Below are positions 18,965 to 28,136 of a stretch of DNA of 64,000 nucleotides, in pieces; position 1 is the stretch's first letter, and each line of letters begins with the position of its first letter. A program made the translations under genes and the position numbers. The notes below the pieces were generated by a model that saw nothing but the letters and a program-made list of their open reading frames with translations, did no database searches and was not told where the DNA came from. Source of the DNA: Caballeronia sp. SL2Y3 (GTDB taxonomy: Bacteria > Pseudomonadota > Gammaproteobacteria > Burkholderiales > Burkholderiaceae); contig NZ_CP084260.1 of assembly GCF_022879575.1 (NCBI RefSeq), forward strand, positions 2,604,001 to 2,668,000, written 5' to 3'.

Positions 18965-19804
18965 TCAGGCGCTCTGAAAACCGAGCCGTTCGCAGATCGT
19001 CCTGGTCGCGGCCGCGCCGTTGAGCGTGTAGAAATGCAGGCCGGGCGCGCCGTCGTCGATCAGGCGGCGGCACAAGCCCGTCACCACGTCGAGACCGAAT
19101 TCGCGAATGGACTCGCGATCGTCGCCGTAGCTTTCCAGACGCCGCGCAATCCACCTCGGCACTTCCGCGCCGCACATGTCGGAGAAGCGCATGAGCTGCG
19201 AGAAGTTCGTGATCGGCATGATGCCCGGCGTGATGGGCACGTCCACGCCCAGCTTCCTCGCTTCGCCGACGAACCGGAAATACGCGTCCGCGTTGAAGAA
19301 GTACTGCGTGATCGCGGCGTTCGCGCCCGCCTTCACCTTGCGCGCGAAGTTCTCCATATCGGCGCGCGGCGAACGCGCTTGCGGGTGAAACTCCGGATAC
19401 GCGGCCACCTCGATATGGAACCAGTCGCCGTGCTCCTGGCGAATGAACGCGACCAGTTCCGACGCATAACGCAATTCGCCGAATTCGCCCATGCCCGAAG
19501 GCAGGTCGCCGCGCAACGCGACGATATGGCGAATGCCGTGCTCGCGGTACGCGCCGAGAATCGCGCGCAGGCTTTCACGCGACGAGCCGATGCACGACAG
19601 ATGCGGCGCGGCCTGCAAGCCTTCGGCCGCCATTTCGAGCACGGTGTCGAGCGTGCCTTGCTGCGTGGAGCCACCCGCGCCGAACGTCACGGAGACGAAC
19701 TTCGGCGCGAGCTTCGCGAGCTCCGCGCGGGAAGCGCGCAGCTTCTGCACGCCTTCCTGCGTCTTCGGCGGGAAAAACTCGAATGAGAGTTCGATGGGTT
19801 TCAT
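18965..19804 (-). CDS. metF: 5,10-methylenetetrahydrofolate reductase
   Basis: 279 residues. FAD enzyme that reduces 5,10-methylene-THF to 5-methyl-THF, the methyl donor for methionine synthesis. The N-terminus IELSFEFFPPKTQEG carries the catalytic Glu region, followed by FVSVTFGAGGSTQQGT, HIVALRGDLP and PITPGIMPITNFSQLMRF, all typical of MetF. It lies downstream of ahcY and a holin-like gene on the same strand, and the unit begins with an SAH riboswitch, which fits co-control of the methyl cycle. Confidence 0.95.
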   Translation of the reverse strand: MKPIELSFEFFPPKTQEGVQKLRASRAELAKLAPKFVSVTFGAGGSTQQGTLDTVLEMAAEGLQAAPHLSCIGSSRESLRAILGAYREHGIRHIVALRGDLPSGMGEFGELRYASELVAFIRQEHGDWFHIEVAAYPEFHPQARSPRADMENFARKVKAGANAAITQYFFNADAYFRFVGEARKLGVDVPITPGIMPITNFSQLMRFSDMCGAEVPRWIARRLESYGDDRESIREFGLDVVTGLCRRLIDDGAPGLHFYTLNGAAATRTICERLGFQSA

Positions 19805-19832
19805 GATGATGTGTGCGCACGAAGCGCGGCGG

Positions 19833-20186
19833 CTAGCCGAAATTGCGCTGCCCGAACACGAGCGCCGACAGAAGCCACGACACGATGCTGTACAGAATCG
19901 AGCCGAAGAACGCCGACCAGAAACCCGAGACCTCGAAGCCCTTCAGCAGCGACGAGCACAGCCAGAAGCACAGCGCATTCACCACGAGGATGAAGAGCCC
20001 GAGCGTGAGGATGGTCACCGGCAACGTCAGGATGATGAGAACCGGACGCAGCACGGCGTTGATCAGCCCGAGCACCACCGCGACGATCAGCGCCGTGCCG
20101 AAACTGCGAATGTGAATGGACGGCACGAGATAGGTGATGATCAGAAGCGCGAGCGCATTGATCAGCCATGTCAGCAGCACGGTCAT
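19833..20186 (-). CDS. Phage holin family IV-like (YvlD-type) membrane protein
   Basis: 117 residues with four hydrophobic segments: LLTWLINALALLIITYLVP, ALIVAVVLGLINAVLRPVL, VTILTLGLFILVVNALCFWL and WSAFFGSILYSIVSWLLSAL. This is the pattern of the small four-helix holin IV/YvlD family found in many bacterial chromosomes without a phage. The ATG at 20186 is preceded by a GGAGA-like site, and an in-frame upstream ATG would add a non-hydrophobic stretch. The gene sits between ahcY and metF, so it is probably part of the riboswitch-controlled transcript; its role there is unknown. Confidence 0.85.
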   Translation of the reverse strand: MTVLLTWLINALALLIITYLVPSIHIRSFGTALIVAVVLGLINAVLRPVLIILTLPVTILTLGLFILVVNALCFWLCSSLLKGFEVSGFWSAFFGSILYSIVSWLLSALVFGQRNFG

Positions 20187-20270
20187 CGAGGATTCTCCGG
20201 TTTGTCGTCGTTCGGGCAAAGCGCGGCGCGGATGCATGCGCATCCGCGCCGGCCCCGCCGCCGCGTGCGA

Positions 20271-21692
20271 TTAATAGCGGTAGTGGTTCGGCTTGAACGG
20301 ACCGTTCTTGTCGACGCCGATATAGCCTGCCTGTTCGTCCGACAGCACGGTCAGTTCCGCGCCGATGCGGCCCAGATGCAGGCGCGCGACCTTCTCGTCC
20401 AGATGCTTCGGCAGCACGTACACTTTGTTCTCGTACTTGTCGCCTTGCGTGAAAAGTTCGATCTGGGCGAGCGTCTGGTTCGTGAACGAGTTCGACATGA
20501 CGAACGACGGATGGCCCGTCGCGCAGCCGAGGTTCACCAGACGCCCTTCGGCCAAGAGAATGATGCGCTTGCCGTCCGGGAAGATGATGTGATCGACCTG
20601 CGGCTTGATGTTGTCCCACGTGTACTGGCGCGTGGAGGCAACGTCGATTTCCGAATCGAAGTGACCGATGTTGCAGACGATCGCGTTATTGCGCATCGCC
20701 TTCATGTGGTCGTGGTTGATGACGTGGTAGTTGCCGGTCGCCGTCACGAAGATGTCGGCCTTGTCGGCGGCGTATTCCATCGTCACGACGCGGTAGCCTT
20801 CCATCGCCGCTTGCAGCGCGCAGATCGGATCGATTTCCGTGACCCACACCGTTGCGCCCAGACCGCGCAGCGATTGCGCGCAGCCCTTGCCCACGTCGCC
20901 GTAACCGGCCACGACCGCGATCTTGCCCGCGATCATCACGTCGGTCGCGCGCTTGATGCCGTCCACGAGCGACTCGCGGCAGCCGTACAGGTTGTCGAAC
21001 TTCGACTTCGTGACCGAATCGTTCACGTTGATGGCCGGGAACGGCAGGCGGCCGTCCTTTTCCATCTGATACAGACGATGCACGCCCGTGGTCGTTTCTT
21101 CCGTCACGCCCTGAATATGCGCGAGGCGCGTGGAGTACCACGTCGGATCGGCGTCGAGGTGACGCGAAATCGACTTGTACAGCGCGACTTCTTCCTCGTT
21201 CGTCGGCTTGGCGATGACCGAGCGGTCTTTCTCCGCCTTCGAGCCGAGAATCAGGAGCAGCGTGGCATCGCCGCCGTCATCGAGAATCATGTTGGCGAAT
21301 TCGCCGTTCGGCCATTCGAAAATGCGATGCGAGAATTCCCAGTACTCGTCGAGCGATTCGCCCTTGAACGCGAACACCGGCGTGCCGCCATCGGCGATTG
21401 CGGCGGCGGCGTGATCCTGCGTCGAGAAGATGTTGCACGACGCCCAGCGCACGTCCGCGCCCAGCGCCTTCAGCGTTTCGATGAGCACGCCGGTCTGAAT
21501 GGTCATGTGCAGCGAGCCCGCGACGCGCGCGCCCTTGAGCGGCTGCTGCGCCTTGTATTCTTCGCGGATCTGCACGAGGCCGGGCATTTCCGTCTCGGCG
21601 ATGTCGAGTTCCTTGCGGCCCCATGCGGCGAGCGACATGTCGGCGACAACGAAATCCTGGGTATTGTTGGAATCGAGAACTGCGGCGTTCAT
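20271..21692 (-). CDS. ahcY: Adenosylhomocysteinase (S-adenosyl-L-homocysteine hydrolase)
   Basis: 473 residues. It splits S-adenosylhomocysteine into adenosine and homocysteine and relieves product inhibition of methyltransferases. GAR-like substrate residues lie early ([17 protein letters not shown]), [20 protein letters not shown] is a signature, GYGDVGKG is the NAD-binding loop, and the C-terminus KPNHYRY is the conserved family end. The ATG at 21692 was chosen over a GTG at 21695 because AGGAGG is 5 bases before the ATG but only 2 before the GTG. It is the first gene behind the SAH riboswitch. Confidence 0.96.
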   Translation of the reverse strand: MNAAVLDSNNTQDFVVADMSLAAWGRKELDIAETEMPGLVQIREEYKAQQPLKGARVAGSLHMTIQTGVLIETLKALGADVRWASCNIFSTQDHAAAAIADGGTPVFAFKGESLDEYWEFSHRIFEWPNGEFANMILDDGGDATLLLILGSKAEKDRSVIAKPTNEEEVALYKSISRHLDADPTWYSTRLAHIQGVTEETTTGVHRLYQMEKDGRLPFPAINVNDSVTKSKFDNLYGCRESLVDGIKRATDVMIAGKIAVVAGYGDVGKGCAQSLRGLGATVWVTEIDPICALQAAMEGYRVVTMEYAADKADIFVTATGNYHVINHDHMKAMRNNAIVCNIGHFDSEIDVASTRQYTWDNIKPQVDHIIFPDGKRIILLAEGRLVNLGCATGHPSFVMSNSFTNQTLAQIELFTQGDKYENKVYVLPKHLDEKVARLHLGRIGAELTVLSDEQAGYIGVDKNGPFKPNHYRY

Positions 21693-21728
21693 CACGCCCT
21701 CCTTTCTAAAAAAGACTAGAAATGTTGA

Positions 21729-21863
21729 CGTGAGCGCCGTTCGAATGCGGTGGCTCGGCGGGCGCTTTCAAAGGCGCTTTGGGACCATCCGGATTGAATG
21801 CCACCGAGCCTGGCGGATGAGCTTTTTGCAAGCCGCTCAACCGTCGCAACGCTCCTCGGGGGC
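21729..21863 (-). promoter_or_regulatory. SAH riboswitch upstream of ahcY
   Basis: On the minus strand the leader carries the conserved blocks of the SAH riboswitch class in order: CCGAGGAGCGTTGCGACGG (21841-21859), then GCCAGGCTCGG, then AACGGCGCTCACG (21729-21741). CCGAG pairs with CTCGG, and GAGCG of the first block with CGCTC of the last, as in the known pseudoknotted fold. A TACAAT -10-like element lies just upstream at 21872-21877. This class binds S-adenosylhomocysteine and turns gene expression on, which suits the ahcY-holin-metF unit. Confidence 0.9.
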
Positions 21864-21965
21864 GAGGGACGATTGTAGCAAAGTCTTATTGGATCGTTTG
21901 CGTTTCAGCACACGCTGATTCAAATTCTCGACGCCGCGTGAGCCGCATTTTACCGATGCGCGCGC

Positions 21966-22688
21966 CTAGAACGGCAGCGCGGAGAGCGCGGGCGCGAGCA
22001 GCACCATCACGACGCCCGCGATCATCATCGTCAGGCTCGCGACTACGCCTTCTTCGCTGCCCAATTCGCGCGCTTTCGCCGTGCCGACGCCATGCGCCGC
22101 CGCGCCGAACAGCGCCCCGCGCGCGAGCCGCGTGCGCAGCGGCACGAGCGCGAGCACGATCTCGCCGAAGAGCATGCCGCAGACGCCGGTCGCGATCACG
22201 AAAAGCGCGGTGAGGTCTTTCGGCGCGTGGATCTTGTCGGAGACGGCGAGCGCGAACGGCGTGGACACCGAGCGCGTCGCGAGGCTGCGCTGCAATTCCG
22301 GCGACAGATGCAAGAGCTTGGCGAGCGCGAGCGATCCGCCCACGGCAACCAGAATGCCGACCGTGACGCCGACCGTCAGCGAAATCCAGTGGCGCTTCAG
22401 AAGCGCGCGGTACTCGTAGATCGGCACCGCGAACGCGACGGTCGCCGGGCCGAGCAGCCACATGAGCCAGCGCGTATCGGCGAAGTAGACCGAATACGGG
22501 ATGCGCGCGGTCACGACGATCAGCGCGAGCACGGCGGGAGCCGAGAGCATCGGCGTGAGCCACGGGCTGCGGAATCGCGCGTAGAGACGCTTGGACGCGA
22601 AGTACAGCGCGACCGTCAGCACGAAGCAGCCGGCGGCGATCAGGCGCGCGGCGTCGTCGGCGAGGAGCGAGGCGTAGAAGTCGTGCAT
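21966..22688 (-). CDS. LrgB/CidB family membrane protein
   Basis: 240 residues, seven to eight hydrophobic segments. The family core is visible: LMWLLGPATVAFAVPIYEYR, RSLATRSVSTPFALAVSD and FGAAAHGVGTAKARELG. Members act with LrgA/CidA proteins in membrane-associated control of lysis, or as exporters of by-products such as pyruvate or glycolate. Which one applies here is not decidable from sequence. It follows the LrgA-like gene by 16 bases on the same strand, and both are divergent from a LysR regulator. Confidence 0.88.
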   Translation of the reverse strand: MHDFYASLLADDAARLIAAGCFVLTVALYFASKRLYARFRSPWLTPMLSAPAVLALIVVTARIPYSVYFADTRWLMWLLGPATVAFAVPIYEYRALLKRHWISLTVGVTVGILVAVGGSLALAKLLHLSPELQRSLATRSVSTPFALAVSDKIHAPKDLTALFVIATGVCGMLFGEIVLALVPLRTRLARGALFGAAAHGVGTAKARELGSEEGVVASLTMMIAGVVMVLLAPALSALPF

Positions 22689-22704
22689 GGCGGTCGGCTC
22701 AGGC

Positions 22705-23163
22705 TCAGGCGCGCGCCGCGTGACGCGCGACGAGCGCCCGGCGCAACGCGAGACGGCGTTCGAGGCGCGCGGCGCGATCCACCGCGAACGCGACGGCCAC
22801 CATCACCATCAACGTGCCCGCGACCACGACGAGCGCGAGCCGCCAGCCGTCTTCCATGAACAGGCCGCCGTACTGCACGGCCGCGACCGCTGCGGGGATG
22901 AAGAACAACAGCATGTCGCCGAGCAGCCAGTCGGCGCCCGCCTTCACCCAGCGCGGCGCGATGCCGCCGCAAAACAGCAGCGCGAGCAACGCGACCAGCC
23001 CGACCACGCCGCCCGGCACCGGCAACGCGAGCTTGCGCGCGACGAAATCGGCGACGAACCAGATCACCGCGATGCCGCCGGCCTGCAACGCGACGCGGGC
23101 GAACCGGCTCATAGCGGCGCGGGCAGTATTCGTGGTGCTTGCGTTCGAAAGGACGGCGGACAT
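22705..23163 (-). CDS. CidA/LrgA family holin-like protein
   Basis: 152 residues. Four hydrophobic segments with the family motif LPVPGGVVGLVALLALLFCGG and the following RWVKAGADWLLGDMLLFFIPAAVAAVQY. A long basic C-terminal tail after the last helix is unusual but common in this phylum. The ATG at 23163 puts a short polar leader before the first helix; MSRF further in is also possible. Likely co-transcribed with the LrgB-like gene and controlled by the divergent LysR-type gene. Confidence 0.87.
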   Translation of the reverse strand: MSAVLSNASTTNTARAAMSRFARVALQAGGIAVIWFVADFVARKLALPVPGGVVGLVALLALLFCGGIAPRWVKAGADWLLGDMLLFFIPAAVAAVQYGGLFMEDGWRLALVVVAGTLMVMVAVAFAVDRAARLERRLALRRALVARHAARA

Positions 23164-23179
23164 GGCGTTGTGGGCGATT

Positions 23180-23263
23180 AGGGTTAACCTGTAGCCGAGT
23201 ATAGAGCCGTCGTTTGCATAATAAAAATGACTTAACCTTATCCGTTTCATTCCAATTCGGAAT
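23180..23263. promoter_or_regulatory. Divergent lrgA-lysR control region
   Basis: Two palindromes lie in 112 bp between the genes: GGTTAACC at 23182-23189 near the lrgA start, and ATTCCAATTCGGAAT at 23249-23263 directly before the lysR start. The second has the T-N11-A spacing of LysR-type sites. They are candidate activator and autoregulator sites. Confidence 0.55.
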
Positions 23264-23275
23264 CCGGAGTCGATC

Positions 23276-24226
23276 ATGGAATTGCGCGCGTTGCGGTATT
23301 TCGTCGAAGTCGTCAGACAGAAGAGCTTCACGGCTGCCGCCGAGCACATGTTCGTTACGCAGCCGACCATCAGCAAGATGGTGAAGGCGCTCGAAGACGA
23401 AGTCGGCTCGCCGCTGTTGTTGCGCGAAGGCCGGCAGATGGTGCTGACCGATGCCGGGCAGATCGTCTACCAACGCGGCGTGGACGTGCTCGCGGCGCAC
23501 GCGCGGCTGGAGGCGGAACTCAACGACCTCGGCACGTTCGGGCGGGGAACGCTCACCATCGGCATTCCGCCGATGGGCGGCTCGCTTTTCACGCCGGCCA
23601 TCGCGGCTTTCAGGCGGCGGTATCCGAAAGTCGAGCTGAAACTGTTCGAGCGCGGATCGAAGGCGATCGAGGCCGCGCTGATGGACGGGGAACTGGAACT
23701 GGGCGGCGTCCTGCAACCCGTCGATACCGAAATGTTCGACGTGCTGCCGGTGAGCCGTCAGTTGCTATGGCTCGTCGCGCCGAAAGGCGCGCGCTGGGAG
23801 GACGTGCGTGAAGTGCCGCTCGCCGATCTCGCCGCCGAGCCGTTCGTGTTCTATGGCGAAAGCCTCGCGCTCAACGATATCGTGATGAATGCGTGCCGCG
23901 CGGCGGGCTTCACGCCGACCATCGTCGGGCGAAGCGGGCATTGGGATTTCATGGCGGCGCTGGTGCAGGCGGGAATCGGCATCGCGCTGCTGCCTGCGCC
24001 GTATTGCCGACGCCTCGACACCGACGCGTTCACGTGCCGGCCGGTCGTCGCGCCGGAGATTCACTGGGACATGGCGCTCGGCTGGCGGCGCAACGGCTAT
24101 CTGTCGCATGCGGCGCGAGCGTGGATCGAGGTTGCGCGGGAAGTGCTGCCCGCCAACCTCGATCAGGACTTCATGGCCGATGGTTTCGCGCGTACGCGTG
24201 GCAAGAAGGCGGGCGCGGGCGGCTGA
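23276..24226 (+). CDS. LysR family transcriptional regulator (CidR-like)
   Basis: 316 residues. N-terminal winged helix-turn-helix of the LysR type: MELRALRYFVEVVRQKSFTA, AEHMFVTQPTISKMVKALE, then LLLREGRQMVLTDAG. The effector domain begins near residue 90 with LTIGIPPMGGSLFTPAIAAF. It is divergent from the lrgAB-like pair, the arrangement seen for CidR-type regulators, so it probably activates them in response to a small acid. The ligand is inference. Confidence 0.9.
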   Translation: MELRALRYFVEVVRQKSFTAAAEHMFVTQPTISKMVKALEDEVGSPLLLREGRQMVLTDAGQIVYQRGVDVLAAHARLEAELNDLGTFGRGTLTIGIPPMGGSLFTPAIAAFRRRYPKVELKLFERGSKAIEAALMDGELELGGVLQPVDTEMFDVLPVSRQLLWLVAPKGARWEDVREVPLADLAAEPFVFYGESLALNDIVMNACRAAGFTPTIVGRSGHWDFMAALVQAGIGIALLPAPYCRRLDTDAFTCRPVVAPEIHWDMALGWRRNGYLSHAARAWIEVAREVLPANLDQDFMADGFARTRGKKAGAGG

Positions 24227-24265
24227 TCTTCGTTGCGAAGAAACGCCCCCGCATTGCTCGCCCGC

Positions 24266-26020
24266 TTAATTGACTTCCGTGAACTCGATGCGGCGATTCG
24301 CCATGCGGCCCGCCGGCGTCGAGTTGTCGGCGATCGGATTGACCTCGCCGAGACCCTCGGCCTTCAACGAATTCGCCGGGATGCCGTGCTTCAGGAGATA
24401 GCCGCGCACGGCTTCCGCGCGCTTCTTCGACAGTTCGACGTTCAGCGCCGCGCTGCCGGTGTTGTCGGAATAACCGGCGATGCGCAGCATGATCGGCGCG
24501 CCGTGCGCGTCGCAGTCTTTCAGTGCTTGCGCCGACTTCGCGAGCGCGGCCATCGCGCTTGCGGGCGGCGTATTGGAACCGGTGCGGAAGTTGATGGGCT
24601 TGAGGTTCAGCATTCGCGCGATGGCCGGCGCCGAGCAGGTTCCCTCCGCTGCCGCAGCGGACGCAGGCGCGGCCGCCGATGCCGCCGATGCCGCCGATGC
24701 CGCTGAAGCCGCATCCGAAGCCGCCGCGTCCGCATGCGCCGAAGCGAGACCGATGTTCCAGCCCGAGCCAAAGAGCGCCTTCAGCTTTTCCAGCCAGCCG
24801 AGTTTGGCGTCGGCGGCCTTGCCGGCCAGTTCGATCTTGTCGCCGTCGATCTGCACGCGGGCGCCCGGCAGCGTCATCACGGGCACGAGGGTGTCCAGCT
24901 TGTCGAGCCACGCCGAAGGTTTCGTGTCCGGGTCGACCGAGACGTTCGCGTGGAACTTGTCCGCGCCGAACTTGGCCGACATGAGGTCGATCAGCCGTTG
25001 ACGCTCCTCGTCGCTGCCGACGGTCGCCTTGACGGTCGGCACGCCCGACGCATCGACGGTGATCGCGGCGAGCGCGTTCTTGCCCGGCAGCAGCGTCGGC
25101 ACAGACGCCTGGCTGGCCACGGCCGCGCCGCTCGCCACGGCGTCGGACGACGCGGCGGCAACAGCGGCTTCCGAGGCCGACCCGGAAGCCGCGCCCGAAG
25201 CCGACGCGTCCGCTTGCGCATCCTGCGCAGCGTCCTTAGGCTTGTCTTCCGTCGAGCAGCCGCGCGCGACGAGCGCCGCGAACAGCGCGAGCGCGGCGGC
25301 GTTCGCCACCCACAGCCATTTCCGCTTGTTCGACTTCTCCTTGTGTTCCTCGCTCTCCGGCGCGGGATACAGGTCGCTATGAATCGGGAACGCGGCGGCT
25401 TCCTGCGTGGACGGATGCTCCAGATGCGACGACACCGCCTTCAGCCGCGACGCCACGCCCGCCAGAAACGCGCCGACCGAGCCGAGGCCGAGCGCCTGCG
25501 CGAAGGCGTCTGTCATGTTCGCGCGAACGACAGGCAACTGGTGCCCGAGCAGCGTGGGCAACTGGCCGACCTGACCGTTGTGCTGCGTGAAGTGGCGCTT
25601 GAGCAGCCCGAGAATGGTCGCGCCGACCACGCCGGCCAAGACGCGCGTGACGTGCGCGGGCACGCCCGAATATTCGGCGATGCGTTCGGAGAGCGCGTTG
25701 ACGTTGTCGTGCGAGGCGACCGCGCCGTCCACCGATGCGCTCGTGGCCAGCAGCGTTTGCATGCCGTCGTCGTTCAGCACGAAGTGCGGAAGTTCTTCGG
25801 CGATATGCGTGTTGACGGCCGGCGACATGACCGCGTTGAACAGATTGCGCGCGCCGTCGAGCGACGACGCCTTGTTCATCATCGAGCCGATGAGCGCGGG
25901 CCCGCACAGGGAAACGACGCGCTTGGCGGATTCGGGCGCGCAGCCGACGCGCGCGGCGAGATGCTGCAACACGCTTTCGTTCAAAGCGCCCTGCACCGAC
26001 TGATTGAGGTTGATGCTCAT
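24266..26020 (-). CDS. DUF937-OmpA fusion protein
   Basis: 584 residues. Residues 1-200 are a DUF937-like helical domain (NQSVQGALNESVLQHLAARV, SLCGPALIGSMMNKASSL). A single transmembrane helix follows near 230 (WLWVANAAALALFAALVARG). The middle has an Ala/Ser-rich linker and a BON-like segment (GVPTVKATVGSDEERQRLID). A second Ala-rich SAA-repeat linker leads to a C-terminal OmpA domain that binds peptidoglycan (INFRTGSNTPPASAMAALAK, AGYSDNTGSAALNVELSKKR, NRRIEF). It probably tethers a cytoplasmic DUF937 domain to the cell wall. The SAA linker is coded by tandem GCC/GAT-rich triplets near 24650-24720 and may vary in length. Confidence 0.85.
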   Translation of the reverse strand: MSINLNQSVQGALNESVLQHLAARVGCAPESAKRVVSLCGPALIGSMMNKASSLDGARNLFNAVMSPAVNTHIAEELPHFVLNDDGMQTLLATSASVDGAVASHDNVNALSERIAEYSGVPAHVTRVLAGVVGATILGLLKRHFTQHNGQVGQLPTLLGHQLPVVRANMTDAFAQALGLGSVGAFLAGVASRLKAVSSHLEHPSTQEAAAFPIHSDLYPAPESEEHKEKSNKRKWLWVANAAALALFAALVARGCSTEDKPKDAAQDAQADASASGAASGSASEAAVAAASSDAVASGAAVASQASVPTLLPGKNALAAITVDASGVPTVKATVGSDEERQRLIDLMSAKFGADKFHANVSVDPDTKPSAWLDKLDTLVPVMTLPGARVQIDGDKIELAGKAADAKLGWLEKLKALFGSGWNIGLASAHADAAASDAASAASAASAASAAAPASAAAAEGTCSAPAIARMLNLKPINFRTGSNTPPASAMAALAKSAQALKDCDAHGAPIMLRIAGYSDNTGSAALNVELSKKRAEAVRGYLLKHGIPANSLKAEGLGEVNPIADNSTPAGRMANRRIEFTEVN

Positions 26021-26313
26021 TGAGAAGACTTCCAGAAAAGCGTTGTTGCACCGGGCCGAACGCCCGATTCAGGCCGAACGATTATAGGTTCGGGGTCCTG
26101 CAAGTCGGCATGGCGGACTGAACAATCGGATTTGTCTCAGCTCTCGTGCCTTTAGGACTGCGCCTCAGAAAACTTGTCGCCGCTGTGACAACCGGGCGCT
26201 CGCGTCCGGCCGCCAATGAAGAGAGCGATGCCTCTACCCGTGCGCCGAAACGCCGGCCTATGATTCATGAATTCGAGATGGCTCCGACGCCGCCCGAGAC
26301 AGGAGGCCGCTGT
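26021..26313. other. Divergent intergenic region
   Basis: A 293-bp gap between the OmpA fusion and the acyl-CoA dehydrogenase. It must hold both promoters. In-frame codons upstream of 26314 do not resemble the dehydrogenase N-terminus, and no clear operator or hairpin is seen. Confidence 0.4.
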
Positions 26314-28023
26314 ATGAATGCTTCATCCGCCGATGCACCCGCCAGCCGGTTCGGCCAGACGCACGAGGTCACGAATCAGGCGCCGCCGCTCGAGCGTTAC
26401 GACGCGTTCGCCACCGATTGCGCGCTCGCGGCGGCGGTCGAGCGGGAAGGCGCCGGCTGGCACGCCGACGCTCTCTCGCGTGACGGCTGCGCGCTCACGC
26501 AGCCCGATGTTCTCGCGCTCGCCGATCTGGCCAACCGCCATACGCCGGAACTCGCGACGCACGATGCGCGCGGCGAGCGCATCGACGCGATCGAGTTTCA
26601 TCCCGCGTGGCACGAACTCCTGCGCCGGCTGCGGCACGCCGGCCTGCACGCATTGCCGTTCGAACCGCACGCCCGCGCCGGCTCCATGGCTGCGCGTTGC
26701 GCCAGCTACTTTCTGCACGGCCAGCTCGAATCCGGTTCGCTGTGTCCGATCACGATGACCTTCGCAAGCATTCCGGTATTGCGCAACGAGCCGGCGCTGT
26801 ACGCGCGGCTCGCCGGACCGCTGCTGTCGCGCGAGCACGACCCGCGCGACATTCCGCTCGAAGCCGGCAAGTGTTCGATGATGATCGGCATGGGCATGAC
26901 CGAGAAGCAGGGCGGCTCGGATGTGCGCAGCAACCGCACGCGCGCCGAGCCGCTCGGCGCGGGCGGGCGCGGCGGCGAATACCGGCTCCTCGGCCACAAA
27001 TGGTTTTTCTCCGCGCCGCAGTGCGACGCGCATCTGGTGCTTGCGCGCGCTTCGGGCGAAGGCGGGCTGTCGTGCTTCTTTGTGCCGCGTTTCGCGCCGG
27101 ACGGCCGCAAGAACGCTGTTCACGTACAGCGTCTGAAGGACAAGCTCGGCAATCGTTCGAATGCGAGCAGCGAGGTCGAATTTCTCGATGCCTACGGCGT
27201 CATGGTCGGCGATGAAGGGCGCGGCGTGCCGACCATCATCGAAATGGCGAACTTCACGCGGCTCGACTGCGTGATCGGCAGCGCGGCGCTCATGCGCGCG
27301 GCGCTCGTGCAGGCGATTCATCACGCGCGGCATCGGAGCGCGTTCGGCGCGCGGCTCGTCGATCAGCCGTTGATGCGCAACGTGCTCGCGGATCTCGCGC
27401 TCGAATCCGAGGCCGCGACGCTCTTGTTTATGCAGCTCGCGGGCGCGTTCGAACGCAGCGCGGCGGCGGGCAGCGCGCCGTCCGAGCGCGCGTGGCGGCG
27501 CATCGTGACGCCGGCCGCGAAGTTCTGGGTCTGCAAGCGCGCGCTCGAATTCACCGGCGAAGCCATGGAAGTCTGGGGCGGAAACGGCTATGTCGAAGCC
27601 GGCCCGATGGCGCGTTTCTATCGCGAAGCGCCGGTCAATTCGATCTGGGAGGGCTCGGGCAACGTGATGTGCCTCGACGTGCTGCGCGCGTTCGAGCGCG
27701 AGCAGGATGCGGCGCATGCGCTTCTCGACGACTGGCGCGACGCGGCATCCACGTATCCGGCGCTGGGCGCGGCGCTCGGGGCGCTCGTCGGGATGTTGAC
27801 GGGCGATGCATCGGAAAGAGAAGCGTCGGCGCGGCGCATCGCGCAGCAATTGGCGTTATGTGCGCAGGGCGTGTTGCTCGCGCGTCATGCGCCGGAGGAC
27901 GTGGCGCAGGCGTTTATCGAAACGCGTCTCGGCGACGCGCGCGGCGAAACGGGGCGCGTCTACGGCACGCTGCCCGCGCGGTTCGACCATGCGAGGATCG
28001 TGGCGCTGGCGTTCGCAGAGTAG
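26314..28023 (+). CDS. Acyl-CoA dehydrogenase family protein (AidB-like)
   Basis: 569 residues, longer than the usual 380-400 of fatty-acyl dehydrogenases and close to AidB. Marks: TFASIPVLRN in the N-terminal helical part, the flavin-binding MTEKQGGSDVRSNRTRA, WFFSAPQCDAHLVLARA, RLKDKLGNRSNASSEVEF, and the C-terminal EVWGGNGYVEAGPMARFYRE with the NSIWEGSGNVMCLDVLRAF signature. AidB binds FAD and DNA and is linked to the adaptive response to alkylation. A perfect AGGAGG at 26301-26306 fixes the start at 26314. Whether it oxidises acyl-CoA or protects DNA is open. Confidence 0.88.
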   Translation: MNASSADAPASRFGQTHEVTNQAPPLERYDAFATDCALAAAVEREGAGWHADALSRDGCALTQPDVLALADLANRHTPELATHDARGERIDAIEFHPAWHELLRRLRHAGLHALPFEPHARAGSMAARCASYFLHGQLESGSLCPITMTFASIPVLRNEPALYARLAGPLLSREHDPRDIPLEAGKCSMMIGMGMTEKQGGSDVRSNRTRAEPLGAGGRGGEYRLLGHKWFFSAPQCDAHLVLARASGEGGLSCFFVPRFAPDGRKNAVHVQRLKDKLGNRSNASSEVEFLDAYGVMVGDEGRGVPTIIEMANFTRLDCVIGSAALMRAALVQAIHHARHRSAFGARLVDQPLMRNVLADLALESEAATLLFMQLAGAFERSAAAGSAPSERAWRRIVTPAAKFWVCKRALEFTGEAMEVWGGNGYVEAGPMARFYREAPVNSIWEGSGNVMCLDVLRAFEREQDAAHALLDDWRDAASTYPALGAALGALVGMLTGDASEREASARRIAQQLALCAQGVLLARHAPEDVAQAFIETRLGDARGETGRVYGTLPARFDHARIVALAFAE

Positions 28024-28136
28024 CGCGACGGCGGCACGCAAGCGGGCACCGGCGCTTTCAGGTCGCAGGGAAAACAGCGGCATTCGACGATGCTTGCGGG
28101 GCTAGGGACAGCGTCGCCACCGACGCGCGACCACCC

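Noticed and set aside
26146..26313. N-terminal extension of the acyl-CoA dehydrogenase
   Set aside because: The upstream codons do not resemble the family and AGGAGG is placed correctly for the ATG at 26314.
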